A stretch of DNA of 64,000 bases from Mesobacillus sp. AQ2 (lineage in GTDB: Bacteria; Bacillota; Bacilli; Bacillales; Cytobacillaceae), in NCBI RefSeq assembly GCF_030122805.1, contig NZ_CP126080.1:811001-875000 (forward strand), in the 5' to 3' direction. A program made the position numbers and the translations under genes. The notes under the pieces were generated by a model that saw nothing but the letters and a program-made list of their open reading frames with translations, was not told the origin of the DNA and did no database searches. Shown here in pieces: positions 34,392 to 43,194 of the stretch; position 1 is the stretch's first letter, and each line of letters begins with the position of its first letter.

Positions 34392-36113
34392 ATGATACGA
34401 AGATTTTTTACCTATTACCGGCCGCATCGCAGGCTTTTCGTTATTGATTTCAGTAGTGCCGTCATCGTTGCCCTGCTGGAGCTGGCATTCCCACTCGCGG
34501 TCCAATGGTTCATTGATACCTTGCTCCCAGGCGGCAACTGGAACATGATCGTCAGTGTGAGCATCGGATTGCTGCTGTTATACATCATCAGCACCTTGCT
34601 CCAGTTCATCGTCAATTATTGGGGCCACAAGCTTGGCATTAATATTGAGACGGACATGAGGCAGCAGCTGTTCCAGCACGTACAAAAGCAGTCCTTCCGC
34701 TTTTTCGATAATACGAAAACCGGGCACATCATGAGCCGGATCACCAATGACCTGTTTGATCTGGGGGAACTCGCACACCACGGCCCTGAGGATTTATTCA
34801 TTGCCGTGATGACATTTGTTGGCGCGTTTTGGATCATGCTGACGATCAATGTGAAGCTGGCACTGATCACGATGATCATCGTACCATTCCTGATTTGGCT
34901 GATTACGTATTCAAATTTGAAAATGAACGCTGCCTGGAAAAACATGTACACAGATATTGCCGACGTCAATGCCAGGGTCGAAGATAGCGTTTCAGGAATT
35001 CGGGTGGTTCAGTCTTTTACAAATGAAGATTATGAGATTGAGAGATTCACAAAGAACAACCGAAAGTTCCGCCGTGCCAAGTTGACGGCCTATAAGGTGA
35101 TGTCGTTCAGTTCGTCCGGTATTTATATGCTGACAAGGCTGATTGTCCTTGTTGTCCTGGTTTATGGTGCATGGCTGAGTTTTCAAGGCAGCCTGAGCTA
35201 TGGAGAACTTGTCGGGTTTGTCCTGTATGTGAATGTCCTTTTTAAACCAATTGATAAAATCAGTGCGATTCTTGAATTGTATCCGAAAGGAATGGCAGGC
35301 TTTAAGCGGTTTACCGAGCTGATGGACCAGAATCCGGACGTCGTCGATCGTGAGGACGCGATTGTGGTCCCGCATTTGAAAGGGGATATCGAATTCAGGA
35401 ATGTCACCTTCAGCTATGACCAGAACAAACCCGTTTTGGAAGGAATTGATCTGGAAATCAACCATGGCGAGACAGTTGCGTTCGTTGGTCCGTCGGGGGC
35501 AGGGAAGACGACGATTTGCTCGTTGATTCCCCGTTTTTATGATGTGACCAGCGGCAGCATCACGATTGATGGCATCGATCTTCGCGATATGACGAAAAAA
35601 TCGCTGCGCTCGCAAATCGGGATCGTCCAGCAGGATGTGTTCCTTTTTACCGGGACGCTGCGAGAGAATATTGCATATGGTTCATTGGGGGCCACACATG
35701 AAGATATTGTCAGAGCCGCAAAACAGGCACATCTTGAGGACTTTATCGCTGCATTGCCAGATGGCTATGAAACACAAATTGGGGAACGGGGCTTAAAATT
35801 GTCAGGCGGGCAAAAGCAAAGAATTGCCATCGCTAGGATGTTCTTGAAAAATCCACCAATCCTGATTCTCGATGAAGCGACATCAGCGCTTGATACCGAG
35901 ACGGAAAGGATCATTCAAAAAGCACTCGCAGAACTATCAAAGAACCGGACAACGCTGGTCATTGCGCACAGACTGGCAACGATCAGAAGTGCCGATCGAA
36001 TCGTCGTTGTCACCGAGGATGGAATCGCCGAACAGGGTACTCATGATGAACTGATCGAGCAAGGCGGCATTTTTGCCAAGCTTCACAAGGTCCAATTCGA
36101 AACTTCTATTTAG
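34392..36113 (+). CDS. ABC transporter, fused permease and ATPase (exporter type)
   Basis: This is a half-size ABC exporter of 573 residues that works as a dimer. Six membrane helices lie in residues 1-310 (ABC type 1 membrane domain, with NTKTGHIMSRITNDL in the coupling region). The ATPase follows, with Walker A GPSGAGKTT, Q-loop QQDVFLF, signature LSGGQKQR and Walker B ILILDEATSALD, ending in the switch AHRL. It resembles the lipid/multidrug exporters YfiB/YknV of Bacillus. The cargo cannot be told. A consensus promoter lies upstream; the 72-residue gene 67 bp downstream may be co-transcribed. Confidence 0.93.
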   Translation: MIRRFFTYYRPHRRLFVIDFSSAVIVALLELAFPLAVQWFIDTLLPGGNWNMIVSVSIGLLLLYIISTLLQFIVNYWGHKLGINIETDMRQQLFQHVQKQSFRFFDNTKTGHIMSRITNDLFDLGELAHHGPEDLFIAVMTFVGAFWIMLTINVKLALITMIIVPFLIWLITYSNLKMNAAWKNMYTDIADVNARVEDSVSGIRVVQSFTNEDYEIERFTKNNRKFRRAKLTAYKVMSFSSSGIYMLTRLIVLVVLVYGAWLSFQGSLSYGELVGFVLYVNVLFKPIDKISAILELYPKGMAGFKRFTELMDQNPDVVDREDAIVVPHLKGDIEFRNVTFSYDQNKPVLEGIDLEINHGETVAFVGPSGAGKTTICSLIPRFYDVTSGSITIDGIDLRDMTKKSLRSQIGIVQQDVFLFTGTLRENIAYGSLGATHEDIVRAAKQAHLEDFIAALPDGYETQIGERGLKLSGGQKQRIAIARMFLKNPPILILDEATSALDTETERIIQKALAELSKNRTTLVIAHRLATIRSADRIVVVTEDGIAEQGTHDELIEQGGIFAKLHKVQFETSI

Positions 36114-36179
36114 GGTTGGTTTATTTTACCTATTTTGCTATGATGAAAATAAAATCATGATAGTTTGGAGTGACGTTCC

Positions 36180-36398
36180 ATGACCGGAACCATAACGATT
36201 ATAATGGTGTTTTCGATTCCGCTCGTCGCAATCTTAACAAGCCATTATCAAAGAGTTGCCAAAATCAAACACAACATGATTAAAGACGAAATTGAACTTG
36301 AACGGCTCAAGCATGAAAACTACCTGCTGGAAACAGAAAAAATGAAGCTGGAACTATCAAAGCTGGAAAGCCCGCTGGATAAGACGCATGTATTATAG
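36180..36398 (+). CDS. Small membrane-anchored coiled-coil protein, 72 aa
   Basis: The product has an N-terminal transmembrane helix (ITIIMVFSIPLVAIL) followed by a long charged helix with heptad-like leucines (residues ~25-65). The layout recalls PspB or LiaI-like helpers, but no family is assigned. The start ATG has GGAGTGA about 8 bases ahead. It is followed by a terminator, so it closes the ABC exporter unit or stands alone. Confidence 0.65.
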   Translation: MTGTITIIMVFSIPLVAILTSHYQRVAKIKHNMIKDEIELERLKHENYLLETEKMKLELSKLESPLDKTHVL

Positions 36399-36403
36399 CA
36401 GCT

Positions 36404-36434
36404 GCCCTCTCGTGTAATGCGAGGGGGTTTTTTT
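36404..36434 (+). terminator. Intrinsic terminator
   Basis: A stem of ccctctcg against cgaggggg is followed by seven T residues. Confidence 0.75.
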
Positions 36435-36506
36435 ATGGAGAGAAATCCCCTTAATTTAAAAATTTTTATAAAATTGGTTAAATATCCCTTGAGTAATTGC
36501 ATAATA

Positions 36507-36539
36507 TATAATATAGTACATTACAACAGTAATGCACTA
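36507..36539 (+). promoter_or_regulatory. Promoter -10 and operator of the GntR/ABC operon
   Basis: TATAAT (36507-36512) is followed at once by TAGTACATTAC-aaca-GTAATGCACTA (36514-36539), an 11-bp inverted repeat with one mismatch. The position over the transcription start suits autorepression by the YtrA-type regulator encoded next. Confidence 0.75.
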
Positions 36540-36565
36540 TGTGACCTGTTAGAGGAGGTGCGGGG

Positions 36566-36949
36566 TTGATACTTAATTCAGATAGCATGAAACCGATTTA
36601 TGTCCAGATTGCTGAGTGGCTGGAAACGGAAATTCTCAGCGAAAGCATCAAGAAGGATGAGAAGGTTCATTCACAATATCAGCTTGCGGAAATGCTGAAT
36701 ATCAATCCGGCGACAGCGGCAAAAGGGTTGAATATTTTAGCGGATGAAAACATTCTTTATAAAAAACGCGGTCTCGGCATGTTTGTATCGGAGGATGCGA
36801 AAAAGATTATCACAGCGAAACGGAGGAACCAGACATTGAAGTCATTGGTGCTAGAGTTGGTGCGGGAGGCGGAGCATCTCCAGGTGACTGAGGAGGAATT
36901 GATCGCGATGATCCAGGAAGCCAAGCGGGACTTGAAGGGGGATACATGA
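36566..36949 (+). CDS. GntR family regulator, YtrA subfamily
   Basis: The short GntR-type repressor of 127 residues has an N-terminal winged helix (PIYVQIAEWLETEIL ... QLAEMLNINPATAAKGLNIL) and a small C-terminal helical dimerisation part, as in YtrA. The start TTG 36566 follows AGGAGGTGCGGG. In Bacillus, YtrA-type genes head ABC transporter operons that they repress and that respond to cell-wall stress. Here the gene overlaps the ATPase gene by ATGA, and a palindromic operator lies upstream. Confidence 0.92.
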   Translation: MILNSDSMKPIYVQIAEWLETEILSESIKKDEKVHSQYQLAEMLNINPATAAKGLNILADENILYKKRGLGMFVSEDAKKIITAKRRNQTLKSLVLELVREAEHLQVTEEELIAMIQEAKRDLKGDT

Positions 36950-37851
36950 TGAGTGTGCTGGAATTCGAAAATGTAACAAAGACCTATGGAAGGAAAAAAG
37001 CACTGGATGAGCTGACGTTTTCAATCGGGGAGAATAAAATCACAGGCCTGATTGGCAGGAACGGAGCCGGCAAGACGACGATGCTGAAAATCGCCGCTGG
37101 TTTCATGCGTGAGAGTTCAGGTGTAGTAAGGGTATTTGGGGAAAACCCGTTCAATAACCTGTCTGTGTCAGCGAACATGATCATGGTCGATAACGATATG
37201 AATCTGCCAGCCGCGCTGAATCTTGATGAACTTTTGGAAACGGCAGCGAGTTTTTATGATAACTGGGACATGAAATTTGCCAGGAACCTAGTTGAATATT
37301 TCCATCTTGACCTGAAACAGCACCATACCGGGCTGTCGAAGGGAATGAAGAATACCTTCAATGCGATTTTGGGGCTGGCTTCCCGCTGTCCGCTGACAAT
37401 CTTTGATGAGCCGACAAACGGGATGGATGCTGGCGTCAGAAAAGACTTTTACCGGGCGCTGCTAAAAGACTATATTGCCAACCCACGGACAATCATCATT
37501 TCAAGCCATCATCTCAATGAGGTCGAGGACATCCTTGAAGACATCCTGCTCCTAAAGGATGGAAAGCAATTTTTGCATATGACGGTTGAGGACCTGCGGG
37601 AGTATGCGGTCGTTGTCAGCGGGAAAGAAGAAATGCTGAACGACTGGCTTAGCGGACATGAGATATTCCATCGTAGCAGTGCTGGTTTTGGCAGGAGCTA
37701 TGCGGTCATCCGCAACGACTTGTCTGATGACCAGGTTACAGCAGCAATGAAAAACGACCTGGAGTTCTCGACGATTTCAAACGAAGATCTCTGTCTATAC
37801 TTGACGAGCCAGGAGAAAGGCGGGATTGATGATGTCTTTAACAAAGATTAA
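36949..37851 (+). CDS. ABC transporter ATP-binding protein (YtrB-type)
   Basis: The 300-residue ATPase has Walker A GRNGAGKTT, a divergent signature LSKGMKN instead of LSGGQ, Walker B LTIFDEPTNGMD and the switch ISSHHLNEVED. A C-terminal extension of about 80 residues is typical of the YtrB/bacitracin-like group. ATG 36949 has AAGGGGG 7 bases ahead; ATG 36946 overlaps the regulator stop. It partners the permease encoded next, which overlaps it. Its likely role is efflux or sensing of wall-active compounds. Confidence 0.9.
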   Translation: MSVLEFENVTKTYGRKKALDELTFSIGENKITGLIGRNGAGKTTMLKIAAGFMRESSGVVRVFGENPFNNLSVSANMIMVDNDMNLPAALNLDELLETAASFYDNWDMKFARNLVEYFHLDLKQHHTGLSKGMKNTFNAILGLASRCPLTIFDEPTNGMDAGVRKDFYRALLKDYIANPRTIIISSHHLNEVEDILEDILLLKDGKQFLHMTVEDLREYAVVVSGKEEMLNDWLSGHEIFHRSSAGFGRSYAVIRNDLSDDQVTAAMKNDLEFSTISNEDLCLYLTSQEKGGIDDVFNKD

Positions 37852-38578
37852 CCTCTGGGATATTGTAAAAAAGCAATTCCGATTCAAACTGAAATCCTAC
37901 CGGGGGATGTTCACTTCACTGATGATCCTGCAAATCATCGGAATTCTGTTTTCGCTTGCCGGAGAAGGAGGCGGCGGTGGTAGTACTGAAAATTTCAGTT
38001 ATGATATGAAAAATTATTCCGGGAATATCGTCCTTGCCTTCATGATGATCTGGGCTTTCATTTCGGCGATTGTCGTTACGACCCAGGCGTATCGGTTTGA
38101 TGATTATGCGTTTGTGGCCAACAGAATGAGCAGCCATATTGCGAATATCCTGTTCCTCGCCTGGGCAAGTGTCATTGGCGGAGTGACCTTCCTGCTGGCG
38201 AGCCAGTCGCTGAAGCTATCTGTCTTGTTCCTGCAGGAGCGGGAGTTCATCGAAAGCCAGCGATTATCAACGCTGCAGATGGCAGAAGGCCTTGCCGGAA
38301 CCATCCTGTATCTGTTCCTTTTCACGGCACTTGGCTACCTGGTCGGGATGCTCGTCCAAAGAAACAGAATTTTCATTATCATTCTTCCTGCATTGTTTTT
38401 CGGAAGCATATTTATCAATGTGTTTGTGGGCAGCGAATCGACCCTGGTGATTGATATTGGACAAATTTTTGTGAAGGAAACCTCCCTTCTGCTGTTCCTG
38501 TTAAAGGTTCTATTTACATCGGCCATTGCATTTGGATCGGCTATATTGATTTCGGACAGTCTGGAGGTGAGGAAATGA
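37829..38578 (+). CDS. ABC transporter permease-like membrane protein
   Basis: The protein of about 249 residues has six hydrophobic segments and belongs with the permeases of YtrB-type ATPases. The loop after helix 1 (EGGGGGSTENFSYD) should be outside the cell. ATG 37829 lies inside the ATPase gene's 3' end, after AGGAGAAAGG. The coding overlap and operon position show it to be the membrane partner of the ATPase. Its cargo is unknown. Confidence 0.8.
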   Translation: MMSLTKINLWDIVKKQFRFKLKSYRGMFTSLMILQIIGILFSLAGEGGGGGSTENFSYDMKNYSGNIVLAFMMIWAFISAIVVTTQAYRFDDYAFVANRMSSHIANILFLAWASVIGGVTFLLASQSLKLSVLFLQEREFIESQRLSTLQMAEGLAGTILYLFLFTALGYLVGMLVQRNRIFIIILPALFFGSIFINVFVGSESTLVIDIGQIFVKETSLLLFLLKVLFTSAIAFGSAILISDSLEVRK

Positions 38579-39267
38579 GTTTTATTTTATTGATCTTTAT
38601 TATCATATTGGCCATGATTAGTTACGGAAGTTTCTCCAATAAGTTCATAAGTCCGAGGTTCATGAACGGGAGCCGCACCACAAAGGTATTTACAGGCTAC
38701 CTGGTTGTCTTGCTTTGCACTGGAATCATTTCCTTCATTCTTCCAAAGGGTGAATCCTATCAGGGAGATTATTTGACCGACGAAGAAATTCAGCAAAATG
38801 AACGAATAAACGGTGATGTTTATTCGATTGTCGAGTCTGGAAAAATTGAGGAAGCAGAAGGGCTTACAAAAATGAAATCATGGGAATTCCCGCTGGAAGG
38901 AAAATCTTTGAATATTAATGCGTTGAGCATCAATGCCACGGTATTCATCGAGAAGGTAAAATCTCTCGAGAATCAGGTCGAAGTGACTCATTACTCCACT
39001 TTTTCATATATAGATAATATCGATATCACGGATCGTTTCACTTCACCGGAAATCCAACTTAGCGAGACAACTCTGAAAGTATTCCCTCAAGAGCCTGTGA
39101 ACGTCAAACTTGTAAAATACACGAATGCCTTTCCTTTTAACCAGTTTGCTGAAAATGGAGAGCAGTTCAACGGCGGTTACGGAATGATGCAGGGACTGAA
39201 TTTCATCTATATCAAGGTTCCAATGAATACTGAAGTCTCAGGGAATGGATATGTGATCAACGAATAG
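38575..39267 (+). CDS. Membrane-anchored accessory protein of the YtrA-type ABC operon
   Basis: The 230-residue protein has two N-terminal hydrophobic helices (about 2-22 and 42-60) and a beta-rich extracellular domain. Its repetitive strands (INALSINATVFIEKVK and VEVTHYSTFSYIDNIDITD) resemble the DUF4097-like beta-helix folds. It overlaps the permease gene by ATGA (38575-38578). This fits an extracellular subunit for the transporter, but no homologue was identified with certainty. Confidence 0.65.
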   Translation: MSFILLIFIIILAMISYGSFSNKFISPRFMNGSRTTKVFTGYLVVLLCTGIISFILPKGESYQGDYLTDEEIQQNERINGDVYSIVESGKIEEAEGLTKMKSWEFPLEGKSLNINALSINATVFIEKVKSLENQVEVTHYSTFSYIDNIDITDRFTSPEIQLSETTLKVFPQEPVNVKLVKYTNAFPFNQFAENGEQFNGGYGMMQGLNFIYIKVPMNTEVSGNGYVINE

Positions 39268-39760
39268 GAGACTCCTCCTTGAGGGGTTTTCTTTTTTTTA
39301 TGCTGTTTTCGTATATCAGGAACGTTACGATATAATAGTACGGTATACGTTTGCATGTTCTTCCGGTCAAATTGATGCAGCTTCCATTCTTTCTTTTGGT
39401 ATTTGCATAATGTTTCAATACTTTCCATGTCTTTGAGGATCCTTTGGAAGTCTGATCTCGTTTCCCGGTGCAGAGGCTGATGCCTCGTGATTTCTGTTCC
39501 TCTGCTGGCAATCAGGTTCCCTGTCTCGTGGATCAGTTGCTGAATTTTACTCTTGATGGGCCTGGAGTAATCAGGCCGGATCACCAAAAGGTTTACAAGC
39601 GTCGAAACCGTCAGCCCTGTCAACGTCGTCCCAAGGCGGATGAAAAAGCTCTCATTGGCGGCCAGCCAAGCAGGTCACAAATCAGTGCAGTAATGAAGAC
39701 AGCAATTCCCGTTTTAAGGACCCTGCCCCCAACAAAGTTGAATTTTTTCAATAAAGCCAT
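39207..39760 (-). pseudogene. ArAE/FUSC-type aromatic acid exporter-like protein, deleted and frameshifted
   Basis: The N terminus, MALLKKFNFVGGRVLKTGIA with AVFITALICDLLGWP, starts at ATG 39760 after GAGGAATG. It then jumps by one frame to ANESFFIRLGTTLTGLTVST and VNLLVIRPDYS. The first part is membrane helix 1 of the family and the second is the end of the membrane domain plus the C-terminal helical part, so most of the membrane core (about 100 residues) is missing. The C-terminal end runs past any natural stop into the preceding operon at 39207. It is a decayed gene. Confidence 0.75.
39271..39299 (+). terminator. Intrinsic terminator of the GntR/ABC operon
   Basis: The stem ACTCCTC/GAGGGGT with a 3-base loop is followed by a long T tract. 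Confidence 0.75.
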
Positions 39761-39816
39761 TTTCTCATTCCTCATTTTTAAAGAATATCCATTATGAATT
39801 AAAGAAGCTGACGATT

Positions 39817-40167
39817 TTGAGACAAATCCATTACCATGTCGGAAATCTTTTTTCGCTGCCTTCGATTCATTTATCGGAGACTAAGGCAGGTGTAGTAGAA
39901 GCGATGGTGAAATCGATCAAAACCGCACTCCATCATCCCGACTTCTTGCTGGACGAGGATCATGATGCCGTTGTCAATGAATTGCTCGGCTTATTAAGAC
40001 ATGAGGTAGATGAGCGTGAAGCAGACGCCAATCGGTTCTCCGAAGAAACGATTATCTATTATGAACTGGTATCGATCCATGACCTGCTCGAAGAATTGAA
40101 CCACATCCACCAATTCGAACTCAGGCATCAAAAATTACTTGAAAAATCATTGGATATTAGCTCCTGA
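39817..40167 (+). CDS. Hypothetical protein, 116 aa
   Basis: I do not recognise this soluble helical protein. It carries HHPDFLLDEDHDAVVNELLG and a C-terminal helix LVSIHDLLEELNHIHQFELR, rich in His and acidic residues. The TTG start (39817) has no good ribosome site. CTG 39808 is in frame 9 bases upstream, also without one. It is divergent from the exporter pseudogene and ends at a terminator. Confidence 0.55.
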   Translation: MRQIHYHVGNLFSLPSIHLSETKAGVVEAMVKSIKTALHHPDFLLDEDHDAVVNELLGLLRHEVDEREADANRFSEETIIYYELVSIHDLLEELNHIHQFELRHQKLLEKSLDISS

Positions 40168-40183
40168 TTAGGGGCTTTTTTTC
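40159..40183 (+). terminator. Intrinsic terminator
   Basis: The stem AGCTCC/GGGGCT overlaps the stop codon and is followed by seven T residues. Confidence 0.7.
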
Positions 40184-40200
40184 GTTTCAAGCCACGGGTT

Positions 40201-40332
40201 ATGATCAACTGGCAAAATGAACAGGACTGGAAAAATTGGGAGAAGCACCCTGACCACATCGCCGGACACAAAAAACAATATCAGCCAGCCAAAGCCAGAC
40301 TATATCCTCGAATCCTCGCAGGGGGTTTATGA
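40201..40332 (+). CDS. Possible small protein, 43 aa
   Basis: ATG 40201 opens 43 codons with an unusual Trp/His-rich start, MINWQNEQDWKNWEKHPD, and an end in LAGGL. It sits between a terminator and the 20-bp repeat array. There is no clear ribosome site (ccacggg only). It may be a relic of a longer gene. The remaining 40333-40400 holds nothing recognisable. Confidence 0.25.
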   Translation: MINWQNEQDWKNWEKHPDHIAGHKKQYQPAKARLYPRILAGGL

Positions 40333-40400
40333 AATGATTTAAGTGACTCAATTTAGAGTCTCTTTTTCAATTGGAAAAAATCTGCGTTTTTTTCCAACTC

Positions 40401-40529
40401 GCTATAAAAATGAAAAACTCGCTATAAAAATGAAAAAATCGCTATAAAAATGGAAAAGTCGCTATATAAATAGAAAACTCGCTATAAAAAACAAAAAGTC
40501 GCTATATAAACTAAAATTTCGCTATAAAG
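40401..40529. repeat. 20-bp tandem repeat array, six full units plus a partial
   Basis: GCTATA recurs at 40401, 40421, 40441, 40461, 40481, 40501 and 40521, exactly 20 bp apart. The unit is gctataaaaatgaaaaactc with variation. There is no coding signal. The 240 bp from 40530 to 40792 hold only the upstream region of the next gene. Confidence 0.95.
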
Positions 40530-40792
40530 CGTTCGTTAGCAACGATTTTATGAAAAATCGGCTTGTCAAAGAGAGACCTTTTACATGGAACTCTGTAATT
40601 TTTAACAAAAGCCGCAATAATTTTAGTTTACAGATTCCTCCTTTAAGGAAAACGCATAGAAAAGCGTTTTCACCAGGGGGATGTTGTTTTTGTAATAAAT
40701 TCGTCAATGTCTTGGTTAGGAAATGATCATTTGTCGTGCTATTCTATGTTGTGTAGATTTTCACAAACGGATTTAATTTGGAGGAATCAACT

Positions 40793-42391
40793 GTGGACGG
40801 CATAAAGGGTTTGCTTGAGGAACCGTTAATTATATTATTTGTCATACTATTTCTTGGCTCGGCGCTGGGTGAAATCAAAATACGAGGATTAAGCCTGGGG
40901 ACGTCGGGAGTATTATTGGCGGCAATGGTGTTCGGCCATTTCGGCTACCAGGTGTCACCGGTCATCCAGCAGCTGGGACTTGGTTTATTTATTGTTGCAG
41001 TAGGTCTATCAGCCGGTCCGCGCTTTTTCCGGATGATGAAAACAAGCGGGATCGTGTTTGGCGTAATCAGCTTGCTGATTGTCCTGGTTGCTTCCATTAC
41101 GACGATTATCGTGTCCAAGCTGTTCCATCTGTCGCCGGCATTGAGCATCGGCATCATGACGGGCGCGCTGACGAGCACGCCCGGTCTTGCTGCCGCCCTC
41201 CAGGCCACTGGAGATCCGCTTGCCTCTGTCGGATACGGGATTGCCTATCCTTTCGGCGTCCTAGCAGTTGTGCTGTTCGTGCAGCTGTTGCCGCGCGTGC
41301 TGAAGGTCGATCTGGCGGAGGATTTGAAAAAGAAGTCAGGGCCTGTCCGCAATGATGAGTCGCCTGAAGTCATAACGATAGAGGTGACCAGCCCTTCCAT
41401 TAATAAACGAACACTAAAAGAGCTCAAATTCAATCGAAACAATTCTGTCGTCATCAGCCGGGTTATCCGGGGCGACCGAAATATCATCGCTCTCAATGAT
41501 ACCGTTATTCTGGTAGGGGACAGGCTTGTCGCTGTCGGATTGCCAAACGATTTGAAAAAGCTTTGCGTGGATATCGGCCGTGAAGTGGAGACAAACACCG
41601 TAAACCATGACAATGTAGAGCTTCGCAAAGTCACCGTCGATGCGCTTGAACTGATTGGGAAAACGATCAAGGAACTTGAACTGAGGCGCACATACGGTGT
41701 CACAGTTACAAGAATTGAGCGCGGCGGTTTCGAATTCAACCAGAATCCAAAGTGGCGCCTTGAACGCGGCGATGTCCTGACGCTAGTCAGCAGCAAGGCC
41801 CGATTGGATGACGTCGAAAAATTATTCAGCAGAAAAAAACTGACCGTAACCAATATTCACATCCTGTCACTCAGTCTCGTGCTGCTGCTCGGCGTCCTTG
41901 CCGGGATGGTGCCGATTCACTTCCCAAAACTCGGGACGATTACATTCGGCGTCGCCGGCGGGCCTTTGTTCATTGCCCTGATCATCGGCCACTTCGGAAG
42001 ACTTGGACCAATCCACGCGCGCTATTACCAGCCGTCGAACCAGGTCATCCGTGATATCGGCCTAGTCCTTTTCCTTGCCGGTGCCGGTACAACTGCCGGA
42101 AAAGGCATCGTCCAGGTTATCCAGCAGGAAGGGTTCAATCTCGTCATCGGCGGAGCAATCATAACCATTCTGCCTGTGATCGCCGGCTTTTTCATCGCAA
42201 GAAAGCTTTTTAGGCTCAGCATCATTCACTCATTAGGCGCATTATGCGGCGGAATGACAAGCACCCCCGGACTCGGCGCAGCCAACCAGCTGATGGACTC
42301 CGAAGACCCATCCATCGCTTATGCCGCGGCCTATCCATTTGCGCTGATCTCAGTCGCGATTGCATCACAGGTTTTGGTTTTCTTTTTATAA
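40793..42391 (+). CDS. AAE-type (aspartate:alanine exchanger family) transporter with two RCK_C domains
   Basis: This membrane protein of about 532 residues has a duplicated layout. Helices 1-5 (residues ~10-170) and 6-10 (about 360-530) each contain the conserved GALTSTPGLAAALQ or GGMTSTPGLGAANQL motif. Between them lie two soluble TrkA_C/RCK_C domains (about 190-345) that usually bind a regulatory ligand. The AAE family includes AspT and YidE/YbjL. The frame opens at TTG 40778, but GTG 40793 follows GGAGG (40780-40784) at proper spacing. The substrate, often an anion or amino acid, is unknown. Confidence 0.88.
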   Translation: MDGIKGLLEEPLIILFVILFLGSALGEIKIRGLSLGTSGVLLAAMVFGHFGYQVSPVIQQLGLGLFIVAVGLSAGPRFFRMMKTSGIVFGVISLLIVLVASITTIIVSKLFHLSPALSIGIMTGALTSTPGLAAALQATGDPLASVGYGIAYPFGVLAVVLFVQLLPRVLKVDLAEDLKKKSGPVRNDESPEVITIEVTSPSINKRTLKELKFNRNNSVVISRVIRGDRNIIALNDTVILVGDRLVAVGLPNDLKKLCVDIGREVETNTVNHDNVELRKVTVDALELIGKTIKELELRRTYGVTVTRIERGGFEFNQNPKWRLERGDVLTLVSSKARLDDVEKLFSRKKLTVTNIHILSLSLVLLLGVLAGMVPIHFPKLGTITFGVAGGPLFIALIIGHFGRLGPIHARYYQPSNQVIRDIGLVLFLAGAGTTAGKGIVQVIQQEGFNLVIGGAIITILPVIAGFFIARKLFRLSIIHSLGALCGGMTSTPGLGAANQLMDSEDPSIAYAAAYPFALISVAIASQVLVFFL

Positions 42392-42398
42392 AATATAA

Positions 42399-42434
42399 AA
42401 AACGACACAGACGAAATTTGCCTGTGTCGTTTTT
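42399..42434. terminator. Bidirectional intrinsic terminator
   Basis: The stem AAAACGACACAG/CTGTGTCGTTTT lies between the AAE gene and the converging Lrp gene. Confidence 0.9.
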
Positions 42435-42465
42435 CAATTTCTGCCTTAACTTTCGCAGCCCCCAT

Positions 42466-42915
42466 CTACAATTTCATACCGGTACGGCTTTTGAATCTCC
42501 GAAGCAAAATATGGCTTTCGACTCTTGTGATCCCTTCCAGGCTATACAGTTCTTCGTTAATAAAATTCTCCAGCCTGATAAAGTCCTCTACTAAAACATG
42601 CATGTGCAGGGTGCTTGGCCCTGTCATCTGATAACAGCTTGCGACACTTGGATTGTTGGCGAGCGCTTCTGCTACTTTTACGAGAGAAGAGGGTTCACAA
42701 TCAACCTCAAAAAAGGCAGATACAGCTTTTCCTACTTTTTCCGAATTGATTACGACGGAAAACTTTTCTATGACACCATCCTCTATTAATTGATTGACTC
42801 TCTCCCGGATTGATACCCTGGATAGATTCAACTCCTTACCGATATCTACATAGGACATTCGTCCATTTTCAGATAAAAGTTGCAAGATCATACGGTCCGT
42901 TTCATCAATATTCAT
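42466..42915 (-). CDS. ywrC: Lrp/AsnC family regulator (YwrC-like)
   Basis: The 149-residue regulator has an N-terminal HTH (MNIDETDRMILQLLSENGRM, then LSRVSIRERVNQL) and a C-terminal RAM ligand domain (HMHVLVEDFIRLENFI). Lrp/AsnC proteins form octamers that sense amino acids. In B. subtilis an Lrp gene (ywrC) lies beside chromate-transporter genes (ywrB, ywrA) and a gamma-glutamyltransferase-like gene (ywrD). Here the same set is present with a peptide ABC operon inserted. The candidate site TTACAAATGA lies upstream of it and again upstream of the glutamyltransferase gene. Confidence 0.85.
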   Translation of the reverse strand: MNIDETDRMILQLLSENGRMSYVDIGKELNLSRVSIRERVNQLIEDGVIEKFSVVINSEKVGKAVSAFFEVDCEPSSLVKVAEALANNPSVASCYQMTGPSTLHMHVLVEDFIRLENFINEELYSLEGITRVESHILLRRFKSRTGMKL

Positions 42916-42958
42916 CCAAACACCACTTTTCCATTAGAATTAGTAGATTTATCTTAGC

Positions 42959-42968
42959 TTACAAATGA
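42959..42968. promoter_or_regulatory. TTACAAATGA motif between ywrC and the ABC operon
   Basis: The decamer is identical to the right arm of the inverted repeat upstream of the gamma-glutamyltransferase gene (49431-49440). It lies 44 bp upstream of the ywrC start. The rest of the 279-bp divergent region is AT-rich. Confidence 0.4.
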
Positions 42969-43194
42969 GAGGATTATCAATAAAAATTGGAAAAAGATTC
43001 AAATAATTATAGTAGAAAAAAATCTTAATATTTTCTGAATATTATATAGATTTTTTAAATTCCCTGTATTATAATAATACGAAATTCGAAATGAAATTAA
43101 AAGTAGTAAAACGCTTTCATAAAGTAGGTGATTGTAACTTTTTGCCTGCTTATGTTAAGGGAGTTGTTTTGCGAAAAAAGGGGGATAAGCAAAA

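Noticed and set aside
39468..39797. Plus-strand frame of 109 codons
   Set aside because: It is the complement of the exporter pseudogene and has no ribosome site or recognisable domain.
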